A stretch of DNA of 64,000 nt from an uncultured Clostridia bacterium (GTDB lineage Bacteria; Bacillota; Clostridia; Christensenellales; UBA1242). Location: the NCBI GenBank assembly GCA_934778215.1, contig CAKVOE010000003.1, positions 1 through 64,000 on the forward strand, in the 5' to 3' direction. Every line of letters begins with the position of its first letter. Within the stretch, counting starts at the first letter, position 1. This document shows positions 33,051 through 44,600 of this stretch, piece after piece. The notes under the pieces were generated by a model. That model was not told where the DNA came from. It saw only the letters and a program-made list of their open reading frames with translations, and did not search any database. Both the position numbers and the translations under genes were made by a program.

Positions 33051-35532
33051 ATGATTTAAAAGAAAATTCGCCATTTTTATAATCCACTTCAAGTTTTTTG
33101 CCCGCACTAACTTCGCCACTTAGCAAGCATTCCGCAAGTTTATCTTCTACCTTTTGCTCTATAACACGCTTTAATGGTCTTGCACCATAAACCTCGCTAT
33201 AACCTTCTGCAACAAGACCCTTAATAGCGTTTTCGTTAAATCCCACTTGAATATTCTGTGCTTTTAATTTCTTGTTTAAGTTTGCAATCATAATTGTGGC
33301 AATTTTGCGAATATCCTCTTCTTTTAATGAGTTAAACACAACAACCACATCAACCCTATTAATAAACTCTGGTTTAAACTTTGCCTTCAATGCGTCCATC
33401 AACTTCTCTTTTATAGACTGTGAAGCGTCTTCGCTTGTGCCAAAGCCAAGTTTGTTTGTGTTTTTAGGAAGTTCTGCAACACCGGCATTGCTGGTCATAA
33501 TAATTACACAGTTTTTAAAACTAACCGTTCGTCCCTGACTATCGGTAAGTCTGCCCTCGTCCAAAATTTGAAGCATCAAATTAAATATATCTGGGTGTGC
33601 CTTTTCTATTTCATCGAACAATACCACCGAATAAGGTTTTCTTCTTACCGCTTCGGTTAGTTGACCGCCCTCATCAAACCCAACATATCCCGGTGGCGAA
33701 CCTATCATTTTGCTAACCGAATGCGACTCCATATACTCACTCATATCCAATCTAATAATGGCGTTTTCGTCATCAAACATTGCTTCTGCTAACGCTTTGG
33801 TTAACTCCGTTTTGCCAACACCGGTTGGCCCCAAGAATATAAATGAACCAATAGGTCTTTTTGGGTCTTTTAGCCCTGCTCTTGCACGCCTAATTGCCTT
33901 ACTAACAGCAACAACCGCTTCATCTTGACCAATTACTCTACTTTTTAAAACATCTTCTAATTTTAGCAATTTTTGCTTTTCGCTTTCCGTTAATTTGGTA
34001 ACAGGTATACCCGTCCAACTGCTAACAATGTCGGCTATGTCCTCTTTGTTTACCACACCCGTTTGGTTACCCTTGCTCGCATTCCACGCATTCATTCTTA
34101 CAAGATAATCGCCCCTAACGGTGTTAATTTTTGCGGTACACTGCTCTATCCACGCCCACTCATTGCTCTTTTCGGCTTCCTTTTTTTGCATTTCTAGTTC
34201 TTTAAGTTCTTTTGATAGTGCCTTTATATCATCGGGAACAATACTACCCTTTACTCTTGCTCTGCTTGCCGCCTCATCAATTAAATCTATTGCTTTATCA
34301 GGCAAACTTCTGTCCATAATGTATCTAATAGACAAATTAACGGCCGCTTCAATAGCATCATCGGTTATTTTTACCTTATGAAAGGCTTCGTAACTATCTC
34401 TAATGCCCTTTAATATCAAAACGGTGTCTTCTGGAGTAGGTTCTTCGACAATAATTGGTTGAAAACGCCTCTCTAAAGCCTTGTCTTTTTCTATAAATTT
34501 TCGGTATTCATCTGTAGTTGTAGCACCTATGGTCTGCATTTCTCCACGGGCAAGATAGGGCTTTAAAATATCTGCGGGACTTAACTCGTCTTGATGCGAC
34601 CCTGCTTGAGCAAGGGTATGAATTTCATCAATAAACACAATAATGTTCTTTCTGGACGTTATTTCGTTTATTGCATTTTTTAGCCTTTCTTCCATAGACC
34701 CACGATATTTTGTGCCTGCCATTAGTGAACCTATTTCTAAACTAAAAATTGTTTTGTCTTTTAATAGTTCGGGAACTTCGCCCTTAACAATCGCTTGAGC
34801 CAAACCCTCTACCACAGCAGATTTACCAACCCCCGCTTCACCAATTAAAACGGGATTGTTTTTTGTTTTTCGGCACAAAATTTCTATAATTCGGTTAGTT
34901 TCTTTATTTCTGCCAATTATCGGATCCATTTTGCCACGCCTTGCACGCTCAGTCATATCAATGCCAAGGTCTTTTAAAACATCGGGCAAATTTGAGTTTA
35001 TATCTTCTTGCTCTTCCGACTTTGTGGTTTTGCTTTTGTGTGCCTTTGCCTCATCATCGTCATCGACTAAATCACCATCGCCCTTTAACCTACCATTGTT
35101 TAACAAATAAATTACATCAGAAGTAATAGTCTGCAAATTGATATTCTGTGACCTCAAAATATCACAAGCCATGTTAGTTTGCTCTGCCAAAATGCAATAC
35201 AAAAGATGTTCGGAATAAATATAGCCTGCATTTAGTTGATATGCCAACTGCTCGCTACTTTTAATTATTGCCTTTGCTTTTGGCGAAAAATCAATAGCCA
35301 TACCCTTAGGCAATGGCTTTGCATCAGGATATTTATCTCGCACAAGCCTTTCTAACTTTTTTAAGTTTATATTATATTTTTCAAGAATTTTAGATGCCAT
35401 ACTTTTTTCTACGCTACAAAGCCCCAACAATAGGTGCTCTGTTGCAACACACGCCGAACCCATACTAATGGCGTATCTTTTAGAATTTTGAATGGCCGTT
35501 CTAACATTTTCTGCCGGACTTAAATCAAACAT
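33043..35532 (-). CDS. clpC: ClpC AAA+ unfoldase
   Basis: 829 residues: Clp N-domain (1-140), AAA+ module 1 with Walker [10 protein letters not shown] and Walker B FIDEIH, a short M-domain coiled coil (about 410-470) as in ClpC rather than ClpB, AAA+ module 2 with GPTGVGKTE and [11 protein letters not shown], and a D2-small C-terminus. It feeds substrates, including arginine-phosphorylated proteins, to ClpP. It is the last gene of the ctsR operon. Confidence 0.97.
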   Translation of the reverse strand: MFDLSPAENVRTAIQNSKRYAISMGSACVATEHLLLGLCSVEKSMASKILEKYNINLKKLERLVRDKYPDAKPLPKGMAIDFSPKAKAIIKSSEQLAYQLNAGYIYSEHLLYCILAEQTNMACDILRSQNINLQTITSDVIYLLNNGRLKGDGDLVDDDDEAKAHKSKTTKSEEQEDINSNLPDVLKDLGIDMTERARRGKMDPIIGRNKETNRIIEILCRKTKNNPVLIGEAGVGKSAVVEGLAQAIVKGEVPELLKDKTIFSLEIGSLMAGTKYRGSMEERLKNAINEITSRKNIIVFIDEIHTLAQAGSHQDELSPADILKPYLARGEMQTIGATTTDEYRKFIEKDKALERRFQPIIVEEPTPEDTVLILKGIRDSYEAFHKVKITDDAIEAAVNLSIRYIMDRSLPDKAIDLIDEAASRARVKGSIVPDDIKALSKELKELEMQKKEAEKSNEWAWIEQCTAKINTVRGDYLVRMNAWNASKGNQTGVVNKEDIADIVSSWTGIPVTKLTESEKQKLLKLEDVLKSRVIGQDEAVVAVSKAIRRARAGLKDPKRPIGSFIFLGPTGVGKTELTKALAEAMFDDENAIIRLDMSEYMESHSVSKMIGSPPGYVGFDEGGQLTEAVRRKPYSVVLFDEIEKAHPDIFNLMLQILDEGRLTDSQGRTVSFKNCVIIMTSNAGVAELPKNTNKLGFGTSEDASQSIKEKLMDALKAKFKPEFINRVDVVVVFNSLKEEDIRKIATIMIANLNKKLKAQNIQVGFNENAIKGLVAEGYSEVYGARPLKRVIEQKVEDKLAECLLSGEVSAGKKLEVDYKNGEFSFKSLD

Positions 35533-35544
35533 ACATTCTCCTCC

Positions 35545-36558
35545 CTATTTAATTCTATTATTTTTTAGTTGTTTATATAAATTTTCTGCTCTAAACTTTG
35601 CCGTTTCTTCTACCGTCATCATTTTGCCTTTAATTTTCATAAGGGCCAAGTCAGACCCATACTCAATTAATCGGTCAATAATTTTATTGTCGTTTAGCAC
35701 TATTATTCCAAGACTTATTCCAAGTTTTACCTCTCCCGCTAACTTCATAAATTCGGTGTAGTCTATTGTGTAACAATTAGTTAATATTCCAAACGCACGC
35801 CAAACAATATCCGTTGTTGCAACATATTGAAATTTATCAATCATCTTTTTTCTTTCGTTTATTTCCATCTCAACAATTTTTAAAACGGCAGTTTTTACAT
35901 TTGCAATTATTTCTCTTTCGCTAACTCCTATTGTTACCGCATTAGATATTTGATACATATACCCTAGCGGAAAACTTCCTTCTCCCAAAACGCCCCTAAC
36001 GGTTAAACCTTTTTCTTTAACAGCAGAAATTATGCTATCAATCTTAGAATTTATAGTTAGCGCCGGCAAAAACAGCATAACGCTAGCCCTAAGCCCCGTA
36101 CCGGCATTGGTTAAGCAACTGGTTAAATATCCAAATTTTTCGTCATAGGCAAACTCCAAATTATCGTCTAACTCATCATCTATCTCGCTAACTAGTCTAA
36201 AAGCCAAATCTAAATTAAACCCCTTTAAAATGCATTGCTCTCTTATGTGGTCTTCTTCGTTTACCATAATAGAAACCGTTTCATCGTCACGAATTATGCT
36301 AGCACCTGTTTCTTTATTCTTTATTAATTCTTTACTAATTAAATGCTTTGCACACATCAAATCGCTATCAAAATCACTAATAGCACCCATTCGGTAAACC
36401 TTGTATTTGCCTAGTGGCATAACAATATCTGCAACTTTATTTACTAAATTTTTTGAAAATTCACTGTCAAAATTTTGCGTAAAATTATTACCCGCAATAT
36501 TTCTTGCTATTCGCACTCTGCTCGAAATAACTACGCTTTCTAAACTATTGTCAAACAC
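35545..36558 (-). CDS. mcsB: protein arginine kinase McsB
   Basis: 337 residues of phosphagen-kinase fold. The ATP-binding SSRVRIARNI motif at the start and the conserved TNAGTGLRASVMLFLPAL segment identify McsB. It marks proteins for ClpCP by arginine phosphorylation. The start is GTG, 2 bp after mcsA, with the ribosome binding site inside the mcsA end. The N-terminus is slightly shorter than in Bacillus. Confidence 0.95.
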   Translation of the reverse strand: MFDNSLESVVISSRVRIARNIAGNNFTQNFDSEFSKNLVNKVADIVMPLGKYKVYRMGAISDFDSDLMCAKHLISKELIKNKETGASIIRDDETVSIMVNEEDHIREQCILKGFNLDLAFRLVSEIDDELDDNLEFAYDEKFGYLTSCLTNAGTGLRASVMLFLPALTINSKIDSIISAVKEKGLTVRGVLGEGSFPLGYMYQISNAVTIGVSEREIIANVKTAVLKIVEMEINERKKMIDKFQYVATTDIVWRAFGILTNCYTIDYTEFMKLAGEVKLGISLGIIVLNDNKIIDRLIEYGSDLALMKIKGKMMTVEETAKFRAENLYKQLKNNRIK

Positions 36559-36560
36559 TT

Positions 36561-37013
36561 TTATTTACCCCCAAAAAATCTTTTATTAAAGTCGTTTGGG
36601 TCAAACGAATTTTTCTTTTTGCCAAGCCCACCACTCTTTAAGTGCTGGTTATTAGCGTCACTTGTAGTTTTTTCGTAGGACATAAACTTTTTTGGAGATT
36701 TACCCACGTGCGTACATTTCCCCTGAATTATGGTAAGAATTCTCTCTATTTCTGGCTCAAAAATCTGATAACATTTATCGCAACCTACATAATTGGTTTT
36801 TTCTATATCTTGAACGGTTGCTTTGCATTTTGGACAAGTTAAAACCCCTTCATCTTGCGTCCAAAAATCTAGTACTTCTACCGTTGGCTCGGGCTGATTT
36901 TGCTGAACCTTACTTGCACAACTCTCGCACAAAAACACATGCACTTTACCGAAGCCCAAATCAACCTCTCTATCCATAACCGCTTCTTTTTGGTTACACA
37001 TCGAACAAAGCAC
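36561..37013 (-). CDS. mcsA: McsA, activator of McsB
   Basis: 150 residues with four CxxC zinc motifs (CSMC, CESC, CPKC, CDKC). The C-terminal half is basic and low in complexity instead of the clear UVR coiled coil of the Bacillus protein, though the length is close. GTG start, one base overlapping the ctsR end. Confidence 0.92.
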   Translation of the reverse strand: MLCSMCNQKEAVMDREVDLGFGKVHVFLCESCASKVQQNQPEPTVEVLDFWTQDEGVLTCPKCKATVQDIEKTNYVGCDKCYQIFEPEIERILTIIQGKCTHVGKSPKKFMSYEKTTSDANNQHLKSGGLGKKKNSFDPNDFNKRFFGGK

Positions 37014-37483
37014 TAATTTTCACCTCCTCTTTCTTTTAAAAGAACAAGTAAAACATTTTTAAAAATTTGTGCCCGCAATTTATCTTTAAACGAATAGGGC
37101 ATATTTAGAGCGTTTTCAGATAATCCTGCAAATATTAACTGCCTTTCTTTTGCCGATAGTACGCTATCTGCTTCTAGTTTGTCCAAAATTTGACTAGCTC
37201 TTTTTTCGGTTAACTCTTCGCCTATACTTTCCATAATTAAACTGTTTACATAGTTATCGTCAGTCATAGGAACTTTGGTAATTCTAATAAAACCGCCACC
37301 ACCTCGCCGACTTTCTTTAATAAACCCCCTATCCATTGTAAATCGTGTTTCTAAAACATAGTTAATTTGACTAGGAACGCACGAAAAAAAGTTTGCCAAA
37401 TCGTTTCTACTTATTTCTACCGTACCGTCCTCTTTTAAAGATTTTAATATAAATTGTTCTATGCAATCGCTAATGTTTGCCAT
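37013..37483 (-). CDS. ctsR: CtsR heat-shock repressor
   Basis: 156 residues: N-terminal winged HTH with the glycine-rich wing RRGGGGFIRI that contacts DNA and senses heat, and a C-terminal helical domain targeted by McsB. AAGGAGGGTGGT precedes ATG. It autoregulates the operon through the box just upstream. Confidence 0.96.
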   Translation of the reverse strand: MANISDCIEQFILKSLKEDGTVEISRNDLANFFSCVPSQINYVLETRFTMDRGFIKESRRGGGGFIRITKVPMTDDNYVNSLIMESIGEELTEKRASQILDKLEADSVLSAKERQLIFAGLSENALNMPYSFKDKLRAQIFKNVLLVLLKERGGEN

Positions 37484-37499
37484 ACCACCCTCCTTTAAA

Positions 37500-37516
37500 G
37501 GTCAAAATTAGTCAAA
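37500..37516 (-). promoter_or_regulatory. CtsR operator
   Basis: The heptads GGTCAAA (37500-37506) and AGTCAAA (37510-37516) are separated by three bases, matching the known CtsR box A/GGTCAAA-NAN-A/GGTCAAA. It lies between the -10 box and the ctsR ribosome binding site, so repressor binding would block the start of transcription. Confidence 0.93.
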
Positions 37517-37528
37517 GATTATAATTAA

Positions 37529-37557
37529 ATTATAAACGGTCGACTTTTAGTAGTCAA
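37529..37557 (-). promoter_or_regulatory. promoter of ctsR-mcsA-mcsB-clpC
   Basis: Minus-strand TTGACT (37552-37557) and TATAAT (37529-37534), 17-nt spacer. A 30-bp imperfect palindrome (37534-37563, one mismatch) covers the -35 box and the whole spacer. Confidence 0.9.
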
Positions 37558-37594
37558 CCGTTTTTAGCCCAAATTAAATTATTACACAATATTT

Positions 37595-38206
37595 TTATAT
37601 TTTGTCTAACTCTTTAAAGTTGTTTTCGTTTACAAGTTGCCATTTTATAACTTTTGTATAATATTTTTTTGCCGATTTTACTCTTTTTATATATTGCACT
37701 GTTTCTGGAAAATCTAGTGCTTTTATATCAAAACTCCCTCCGTTTGATTTAAGGTAATTTGCCAGTGTTCCCTCTCCTGCATTGTAAGCAAACAAAACCT
37801 TATCTTCATCGTCAAACTTATCAAATAAATAAGATAAATAAAAACAACCGAACTCAATATTTAGTTTTGGGTTATACAAATCTTCTTCCGAAAAATTTAT
37901 ATATTTTAATTCATTTGCTATGGCTTTTGCTGAGCGTGGCATTATCTGCATTAAACCCATTGCTCCTTTTACACTTTTTGCATTTTTCATAAACCCGCTT
38001 TCGGAATTAATTATTGCAAGCACCAAACTGGGGTCTAGCGAATACTCTGCCGAATAGTGTAAAACCCATTCAAAATAGCAAACGGGATATTTTAATTTTT
38101 TGTACATTATAAGACCAACCGCCAACCCGCTCCCAATAGCAATCGCTAACATAAAAAAAACAACCATTCTTTTTGCACAATTCTCCATTTGTATAATTTT
38201 TTGCAA
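37595..38206 (-). CDS. membrane-anchored lytic transglycosylase (SLT)
   Basis: 203 residues. One N-terminal membrane anchor (about 15-32) and an extracellular lysozyme-like SLT domain: the catalytic Glu in AIINSESGFMKNA, then GAMGLMQIMPRSAKAIA and the VLFAYNAGEGTL motif. It cleaves peptidoglycan glycan strands. Starts at ATG; downstream lies the ctsR promoter rather than a clear terminator. Confidence 0.92.
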   Translation of the reverse strand: MQKIIQMENCAKRMVVFFMLAIAIGSGLAVGLIMYKKLKYPVCYFEWVLHYSAEYSLDPSLVLAIINSESGFMKNAKSVKGAMGLMQIMPRSAKAIANELKYINFSEEDLYNPKLNIEFGCFYLSYLFDKFDDEDKVLFAYNAGEGTLANYLKSNGGSFDIKALDFPETVQYIKRVKSAKKYYTKVIKWQLVNENNFKELDKI

Positions 38207-38231
38207 AATGAATGGTTTTTAAACTTAAAAT

Positions 38232-38813
38232 TTATTTTTCGTAACTATAATCTTCTTTTTCTTTTTCGTCTTGTACGTCTTTGCCCTTGTTCTCTTTTTT
38301 CCTTTGCTTAATTCTGCCGTTTACCCTGTTTATATAAACCTGCAATGTATATCTATATTTTGCATCAGATAAAAGTTCTTCTAGTCTATCTTTTAAAATG
38401 AGTTCACCCGCTTTTGAAACCTTTGTACCCTTTTTATCATCAATCGAATTTATAATATCCCTTCGATTGTTTTCTATTTCGTTTCTGCCAATGTACAGTG
38501 TTTCAGCAAAGGCCAGCGCACAACCCATACCAATAAACCCAGTAAACATAGCGGGTTTTGTGTGATAGTTATTAATCATAATTGAATTTATAATCGCATT
38601 AGAAATAGTCGGCAAAAAATACGCAATAACCGGCAATGGAGAACAGCTTAAATACTCTTGACGATTGCATTGCTTTATTAACTTTCCAACAGCCTTTCTC
38701 AACTTTTCATCATGCTCTATATAATACATTAAAAGTTTTGCAATTTCATCACTTTTGGCAAGATAAAACATATCCGCCGTTCTGTCAAAAAACCAATTGT
38801 TCTGTTCTTCCAT
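38232..38813 (-). CDS. membrane-associated protein, unknown
   Basis: 193 residues. A helical N-terminal region, two moderately hydrophobic stretches in the middle (about 58-82 and 89-106) that could be a membrane hairpin, then a highly charged Lys/Glu-rich tail (about 160-193). GGGGCGG precedes ATG. Its gene ends 25 bp before the transglycosylase gene, so they are probably cotranscribed. Not recognised. Confidence 0.55.
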   Translation of the reverse strand: MEEQNNWFFDRTADMFYLAKSDEIAKLLMYYIEHDEKLRKAVGKLIKQCNRQEYLSCSPLPVIAYFLPTISNAIINSIMINNYHTKPAMFTGFIGMGCALAFAETLYIGRNEIENNRRDIINSIDDKKGTKVSKAGELILKDRLEELLSDAKYRYTLQVYINRVNGRIKQRKKENKGKDVQDEKEKEDYSYEK

Positions 38814-38876
38814 AAAACACCGCCCCTTTTAGTTTAATCATTATATCACTTTAAAAGGGCACTTTCAATAGGTTAA

Positions 38877-38921
38877 CAAAAAAACAACCAGTTTTTGAAA
38901 AAGTATTCAAAAACCGGTTGT
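38877..38921 (-). terminator. terminator of polA
   Basis: ACAACC...GGTTGT with an inner TTTTTGA/TCAAAAA pairing, followed on the minus strand by a T-run, directly after the polA stop. Confidence 0.85.
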
Positions 38922-38928
38922 AAAATTA

Positions 38929-41487
38929 TTAATGACCTTCGCTCCATCTATATGCAATACTACTATCTACCACTAGCGGAACCGTCATTTGCGGAAAAGC
39001 CTCGCTCATACATTTTTGAACCAAACACTTAACCTGTTCCGCTTCATCTGCCCTGCAATCTACAATCAACTCATCATGCACTTGCATAATAAGTTTTGCA
39101 TCTAGTTTTGCCACTTTTAATTCTTTATCTAATTTTAGCATAGCTAGTTTTATAATATCGGCAGCACTCCCCTGCACAGGCATATTTTGTGAAGCACGCT
39201 CCGCTGACTGTCGCACCATATAGTTAGGGCTGTTAATTTCCGTCATTTTTCTTGTTCTTCCCAAAATAGTTACCGCACGCCCCGTTTCCTTTGCCTCACT
39301 GATTCTTTTTTCCATAAACTCTTTAATTTTTGGGTGAAGTGCAAAATAAGCATTTATATATTCTCTTGCTTCCCAAACAGGAATTTTTAAATCTCTGCTT
39401 AAACCATATTCACTAATACCATAATTTACACCAAAGTTAACCACTTTTGCAAGACGCCTCATTTCGGGAGTAATATTTTCTTCGGTTACGCCAAACACCG
39501 CCATAGCCGTTTGGTTATGAATATCTATATTTTCTTTAAAGGCCTTTAATAGCATCTCATCGCCCGATAAATATGCCAAAACCCTTAACTCAATTTGTGA
39601 GTAATCAGAATCTACCAAAACTCTGTTTTCGTCGCTCGCAACAAAAATGCCCCTAATATCTCTGGCTTCATCGCCACGAACAGGAATGTTTTGCAAATTT
39701 GGTTCGGTAGAAGACAATCTTCCTGTGGTGGTAAGAGTTTGATTAAATGTTGTATGAATAAAGCCTTCGCTATCAATTTTTTCGTACATATTTTTAATAA
39801 AACTGCTTAAATATTTTGCCACCTTTCTGTATCTAATAATAAGTGGGATAATTTCGTGTTTGTCTTCTAGTTCTTCCAAAACTTCCATGGCAGTAGAGCG
39901 TTTTTTAGATTTGGATAATTTTAATTCGTCATACAGTAGTTCGGCAAGTTGTTTTGGCGAATTAATATTAATTTCGCTACCAGCAAGCAAATGAATTTGC
40001 TTTGTAAGACTTATTAACTCGGTATTGTATTTTTCCTTTAACTCATCTAGTTTTGCTCTATCTACCTTAAACCCTGTTTTTTCCATTTCGTACAAAACAA
40101 AACTTAAAGGCAATTCTATTTCGTAATACAGTTTTGTCATCTGATTTTGTTCAAGGTCTTCAATTAGCACCGCTTTTGCCTCAGTTAAAAATAGTGCCGG
40201 CAACTTTTCAATCCGCTCATAATCATCAGTTAAAAGCATTAAGTTGGTTACGCTTTCGCCCGTTTGCAAGTGTCTTGCAATCATACAGTCAAAAATATTT
40301 TTTGCAAGCACCACTCCAAAGTTATCCAAAAAGTGCCTTACCGACTTACTATCAAACAACACCTTGGTAATTTTTTCACTTTCAAAAACAGGTTTTAGTG
40401 CCATTATAATAGAACTAGTGGTTAAACCTTCTCCCAACAAGTTTTCAATTGGCTCCACAAAAAAGTCATTAACGCCATCTGATAAATGAAATCCATTTTC
40501 AACTTCCACAAAGCCAACTTCACTTTTTTGCATAAGTGCATCTACAAGTTTTAAAAGTGCATCTAGTGAGTCTATTTTTTGACTTTCTTTTGTAAGCGGA
40601 ATTTTTGTAAGCGAATTTGTATTTTCTTCACTTTCAAAAAACTCCGTTTTGTTTATAAGCGAACGAAAGGCATTTTCCTTCATAAACTTCATAACTTCAT
40701 TGCTAAAAGGTAGTTTGTACAAAAAGTCGTCTAGCGTGCAATTAAGTTCAACTTCGGTATTTATTTTTGCCAGTTTGTAACTTAAATAGGCATCTTCTTT
40801 ATGTTCTTTTAATTTTGTTTGGGTTGCTCCCTTAATGTTTTCAATATTTGCATAAATGTTGTCTAAATTTTTGTAAGTTTTTACAAGTTCTAGTGCGGTT
40901 TTTTCGCCCACACCCTTTACGCCGGGAATATTATCCGAACTATCCCCAGCCAAACTTTTTACATACACAAACTCATCAGGCGTTACTCCGTAGTCTTTAA
41001 GCATTACATCGTTATCCATAACCCTAACATCGGTTAAACCCTTTTTGTTTAAATATACAACCGTGGTATCATCAATTAGTTGAAAGGTATCTCTATCTCC
41101 CGTAATTATTATTGTTGGAACCTTAAACTTTTTAGCAATTGTTCCCACAATATCATCGCCTTCTAACCCTTCCTTTTGCACATATTTAATTCCCATTAGC
41201 GTCAAAAGTTGTTTTAACGGCTCAAACTGAACCCTAAGTTCTTCGGGCATAGGCTTGCGGGTGGCTTTGTATCCATCATATAAATCATTTCTAAAAGTGT
41301 GCCTCGAAACATCAAAACTTATTGCAATATGAGTGGGTTTGTACTCTTTAATTATTTTAAACAATTGGTTGCAAAAACCATAAATTGCATTGGTGGGCAT
41401 TCCCTTGCCATTTTTCATGGTTATAGGCAACGCATAAAATTCCCTATAAAACACACTGTTTCCATCAATAATAATTAACTTTTCCAT
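38929..41487 (-). CDS. polA: DNA polymerase I
   Basis: 852 residues: 5'-3' exonuclease domain (about 1-290, with ITGDRDTFQL and GDSSDNIPGVKGVGEKTA), a decayed 3'-5' exonuclease region (about 300-460, VGFVEVENG where active enzymes have DxE), and the family A polymerase core with DSDYSQIELRVLA, RRLAKVVNFGVNYG and VHDELI. It fills gaps and removes primers without proofreading, as in many Bacillota. Confidence 0.97.
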   Translation of the reverse strand: MEKLIIIDGNSVFYREFYALPITMKNGKGMPTNAIYGFCNQLFKIIKEYKPTHIAISFDVSRHTFRNDLYDGYKATRKPMPEELRVQFEPLKQLLTLMGIKYVQKEGLEGDDIVGTIAKKFKVPTIIITGDRDTFQLIDDTTVVYLNKKGLTDVRVMDNDVMLKDYGVTPDEFVYVKSLAGDSSDNIPGVKGVGEKTALELVKTYKNLDNIYANIENIKGATQTKLKEHKEDAYLSYKLAKINTEVELNCTLDDFLYKLPFSNEVMKFMKENAFRSLINKTEFFESEENTNSLTKIPLTKESQKIDSLDALLKLVDALMQKSEVGFVEVENGFHLSDGVNDFFVEPIENLLGEGLTTSSIIMALKPVFESEKITKVLFDSKSVRHFLDNFGVVLAKNIFDCMIARHLQTGESVTNLMLLTDDYERIEKLPALFLTEAKAVLIEDLEQNQMTKLYYEIELPLSFVLYEMEKTGFKVDRAKLDELKEKYNTELISLTKQIHLLAGSEININSPKQLAELLYDELKLSKSKKRSTAMEVLEELEDKHEIIPLIIRYRKVAKYLSSFIKNMYEKIDSEGFIHTTFNQTLTTTGRLSSTEPNLQNIPVRGDEARDIRGIFVASDENRVLVDSDYSQIELRVLAYLSGDEMLLKAFKENIDIHNQTAMAVFGVTEENITPEMRRLAKVVNFGVNYGISEYGLSRDLKIPVWEAREYINAYFALHPKIKEFMEKRISEAKETGRAVTILGRTRKMTEINSPNYMVRQSAERASQNMPVQGSAADIIKLAMLKLDKELKVAKLDAKLIMQVHDELIVDCRADEAEQVKCLVQKCMSEAFPQMTVPLVVDSSIAYRWSEGH

Positions 41488-41516
41488 ATTCCTTTCTTCC
41501 TACAATTTATGTAATA

Positions 41517-41546
41517 ATTATACCATATTTTCTTTATTAAATTCAA
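41517..41546 (-). promoter_or_regulatory. probable promoter of polA
   Basis: Minus-strand TTGAAT and TATAAT with an 18-nt spacer, about 30 nt before the polA start codon. Confidence 0.6.
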
Positions 41547-41565
41547 TTAAACTATATCAAAAATT

Positions 41566-41596
41566 AAAAAACACCTCCTAAATAATTAAGAGGTGT
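41566..41596 (-). terminator. terminator of the 1050-residue protein gene
   Basis: ACACCTC and GAGGTGT pair around a 12-nt loop, followed by a T-run on the minus strand. Confidence 0.85.
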
Positions 41597-41604
41597 AATT
41601 TTTG

Positions 41605-44600
41605 TTATGGTTCAACAGGCTCTGGTGTAGGCTCTGTTGGTTTTGGCTGAATACCAACCACACTAATAGATATGCTATAATTTTGAGTAAAGGCTTCTTT
41701 TAACTTATCCTTTATAAGCGTTACAGTGTTTTCGCCATTAACTAAGTTAACTACAACCAATTCCTCGCCATTCATTTTTACACTAACAACACCCGTTGCC
41801 CCATCTGGCACGATGTAGTCTTCGTTTAGCACAACCTTTAATTTGACATCTTCGTTAAAGTTAGCTAACTTAATAAGTCCGTCAGCGTCTAGTCCTACAA
41901 TGGTAAAGCCCTCATTTGCTTTTGTAACAGAAATTTTGGTTGTAACGTTGCTTGCTACCAAATTAAAGTTTTTCAAATCTTTTTCTACAATAGAATACTT
42001 ATATGCACCACTCGTTTCATCTACTTCTACAAAGGTTAGTCCATTAAAGATTGGGTGGTCTACTTCGCCATTAATTTTGATATTTTCTTTCATTGTAATT
42101 AAACAATAATATATATCAGCATGGCTCTCATAATTTGTAGTAATTGTGTTTGCAGGAACATTTTCTGCATCTAACAATGTTTCGCCGTCTTTGTTTTGTA
42201 GAGTTATAGAATCTATAAAGTCGGTACCCGAAACTATTTTGTATTTGGTTGAAATATGCAAATCTGTTATTTTGTTTGTTGTTCCGTCAATGGTTATGGT
42301 ATATTTACCATTTATTTTATTTGCTTCATATACACGCCACTGACCATTATCTAGTCTTCCGGCAACCTTTTCAACTTTTAGAGTGCTATCATTTTTGCCA
42401 ATTGTAAATATAAATGAATCGCCTTCTAAGAAGGTATAACTTGTAGTTGTGTCAAAATTAATATTTACATTTTCTTCGGTTCGGTCGCTGTGTCTTATTG
42501 TTCCATTTAAAGTAAAGCCTTTGCCTAACAAGTTTACGGTATATTTATTTAAGTCATACTGAGCATAAAAATATCTTACCTTATACTTGCCATTTACCGC
42601 ACCAAAAGATTCTCCACTAGCAAACGACTTAACATTTTCGCTAACATATTTTACATTTTGTGGATTGGTTTCATAATTACTTGCCTCTCTCCAACCCGCA
42701 AAGGTATGCCCGCTGTAATCTTTTGCGTCATCAATTATAGCGGTTTTTGCTTCGCCGTATGTAACAAGCACAGGAACAGGATTAAGTGCATCACTCTTTT
42801 TGTATTCAACATATTTGCCATCGGTGTTTAAATACATAAACCTTACAGGATATACATTAGTAACGCCAACTACGCAAATTTTAATATCATCGGTTATTTC
42901 TTCTCGTGGCACGCTATAAAAAATCTCGCTCTCGCCATTTTGGTCTACCACTTCAAAGGTATTATTTTCGCCTACTTCATAATATTTTCCATTACCAATA
43001 CTATATGTAACTTTTAATCCGTCAAAATAATAACCATTGTCTGTATCTAGTTGAATTTTAAATTTAAACGAATCATTTAACGAAACTTTAACACCATCTG
43101 CCGAATTTAGGTCTACTCCAGTGTTCCACTCAACTACCTTAAACCCAACAGGCTCTACCTTAACACCCTCAACATCGGTGTATGCTATGGTAGAAAATTG
43201 TTTGTATATATCACTTGAAATGCTTTTGTTTACCGTAGAAGCAACTACAATTTTTGAAAAGTTTTCAAATTGTGAATCGGTTAGTTGATATTTATCTATG
43301 TTTAGCGAGTTTTCACTTTCGCTAGTAACCAATTTTGGAGAACCCAATGTGCTACCGCTATCGCTATAAATTTCTAACTTATATTCGTCTGCTGTAAGTC
43401 TTCTAGGTTGCAAAGTAATTCCCTTTCTTTCAACCAATTCGTTGGTGTAGTTACCCCAAATAATAACGCTAATTTGTTTGGTTGCAGGGTCTGCCACAAT
43501 TGCACCTTGACTAGATAAACTCTGCAAACGGTTTCTGTAAATGGTTACCGGAATGTAACCTACTTCGTTGCCATACTTAAACTCTACATTAACCTCTCTT
43601 TTGGTTGCGTTTTGGTAGGCTCCGTCCCACCTTGCACTAATGTATCCGTCTTTTAATGTGTAGCCCATGGTAGGTTGAGAGTTTGCACGAGTGGTTAGGT
43701 TAATTTTGCTCATATCTACATTTTTGACATTGTCGTTGCCATAATTGTAGGTCATCATCAATTCAAAAAAGTTAAACCTTTCGCCATCGTAATATTCTGT
43801 TTTGCTGTTTGTACCAACATTTAAATAATATTCGCCAACTTGCACCGATTTGTCACCAAAGTTATAATTTTTAATAAAGTATACTCCGCAACAAATTACA
43901 TAAAGAGAGGCTATTACTAGTGCTGGAATCCATAAATTGATAGGCTTTTTTACCTTTTTCTTTTTTGGTTTTGCAAGCGGTGTGGTTGTTATTTTTTTAG
44001 GAGTTGCAAGCGAATACGACCCCGCAAGCCCACGAGCCAAGTCGTTATCTGCGTTAGATAGCGGATTGTTTAAAACGCTACCCATAGGGTTAGATGCTTT
44101 GCCACTAACAGTGCTAGACCTTGCTCCTGCACTTTGCCCATTTTTGCCAAGGCTTTCGTTAAAGTTTTCGTCCATTACCGCTTGTTCTAATTCCGAAACG
44201 CTTTTGTCAGTAACAATTTCTTCTTCCTGATTTTTGTTTTTGTTTTTACCCTTGCCAGAGCGAGGTGCGGAAGCCGAAGAACTTTGAGCAATCTGGCTTC
44301 TTTCTGCGCCCGAAAGTTTCACTCCGCCAACCATTGGAGTAGATATATTTTGCCCACTTTCCATTCGTGCCAAAAATGAGTGTCTGGCACCAATTCGTGT
44401 TCTAAAATCAGCATCTTCTGCGGGACTTATAATTTGACTAGCCGAAGGTTCTTCTACCACCGGCTCGCTAATATTTGTATTGCTATTAGTTTTGTTATCT
44501 TCAACAGGTTCTCTACTTGCTTCTTCCGCTTCTGGGCTTGCAGAAATTGTAGTTTCGGGTTTTGTTGCACTAAGAACCGATCCACCACTTTCTGTGGTAG

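Noticed and set aside
37529..37563. CIRCE (HrcA) element upstream of ctsR
   Set aside because: The palindrome does not match TTAGCACTC-N9-GAGTGCTAA.
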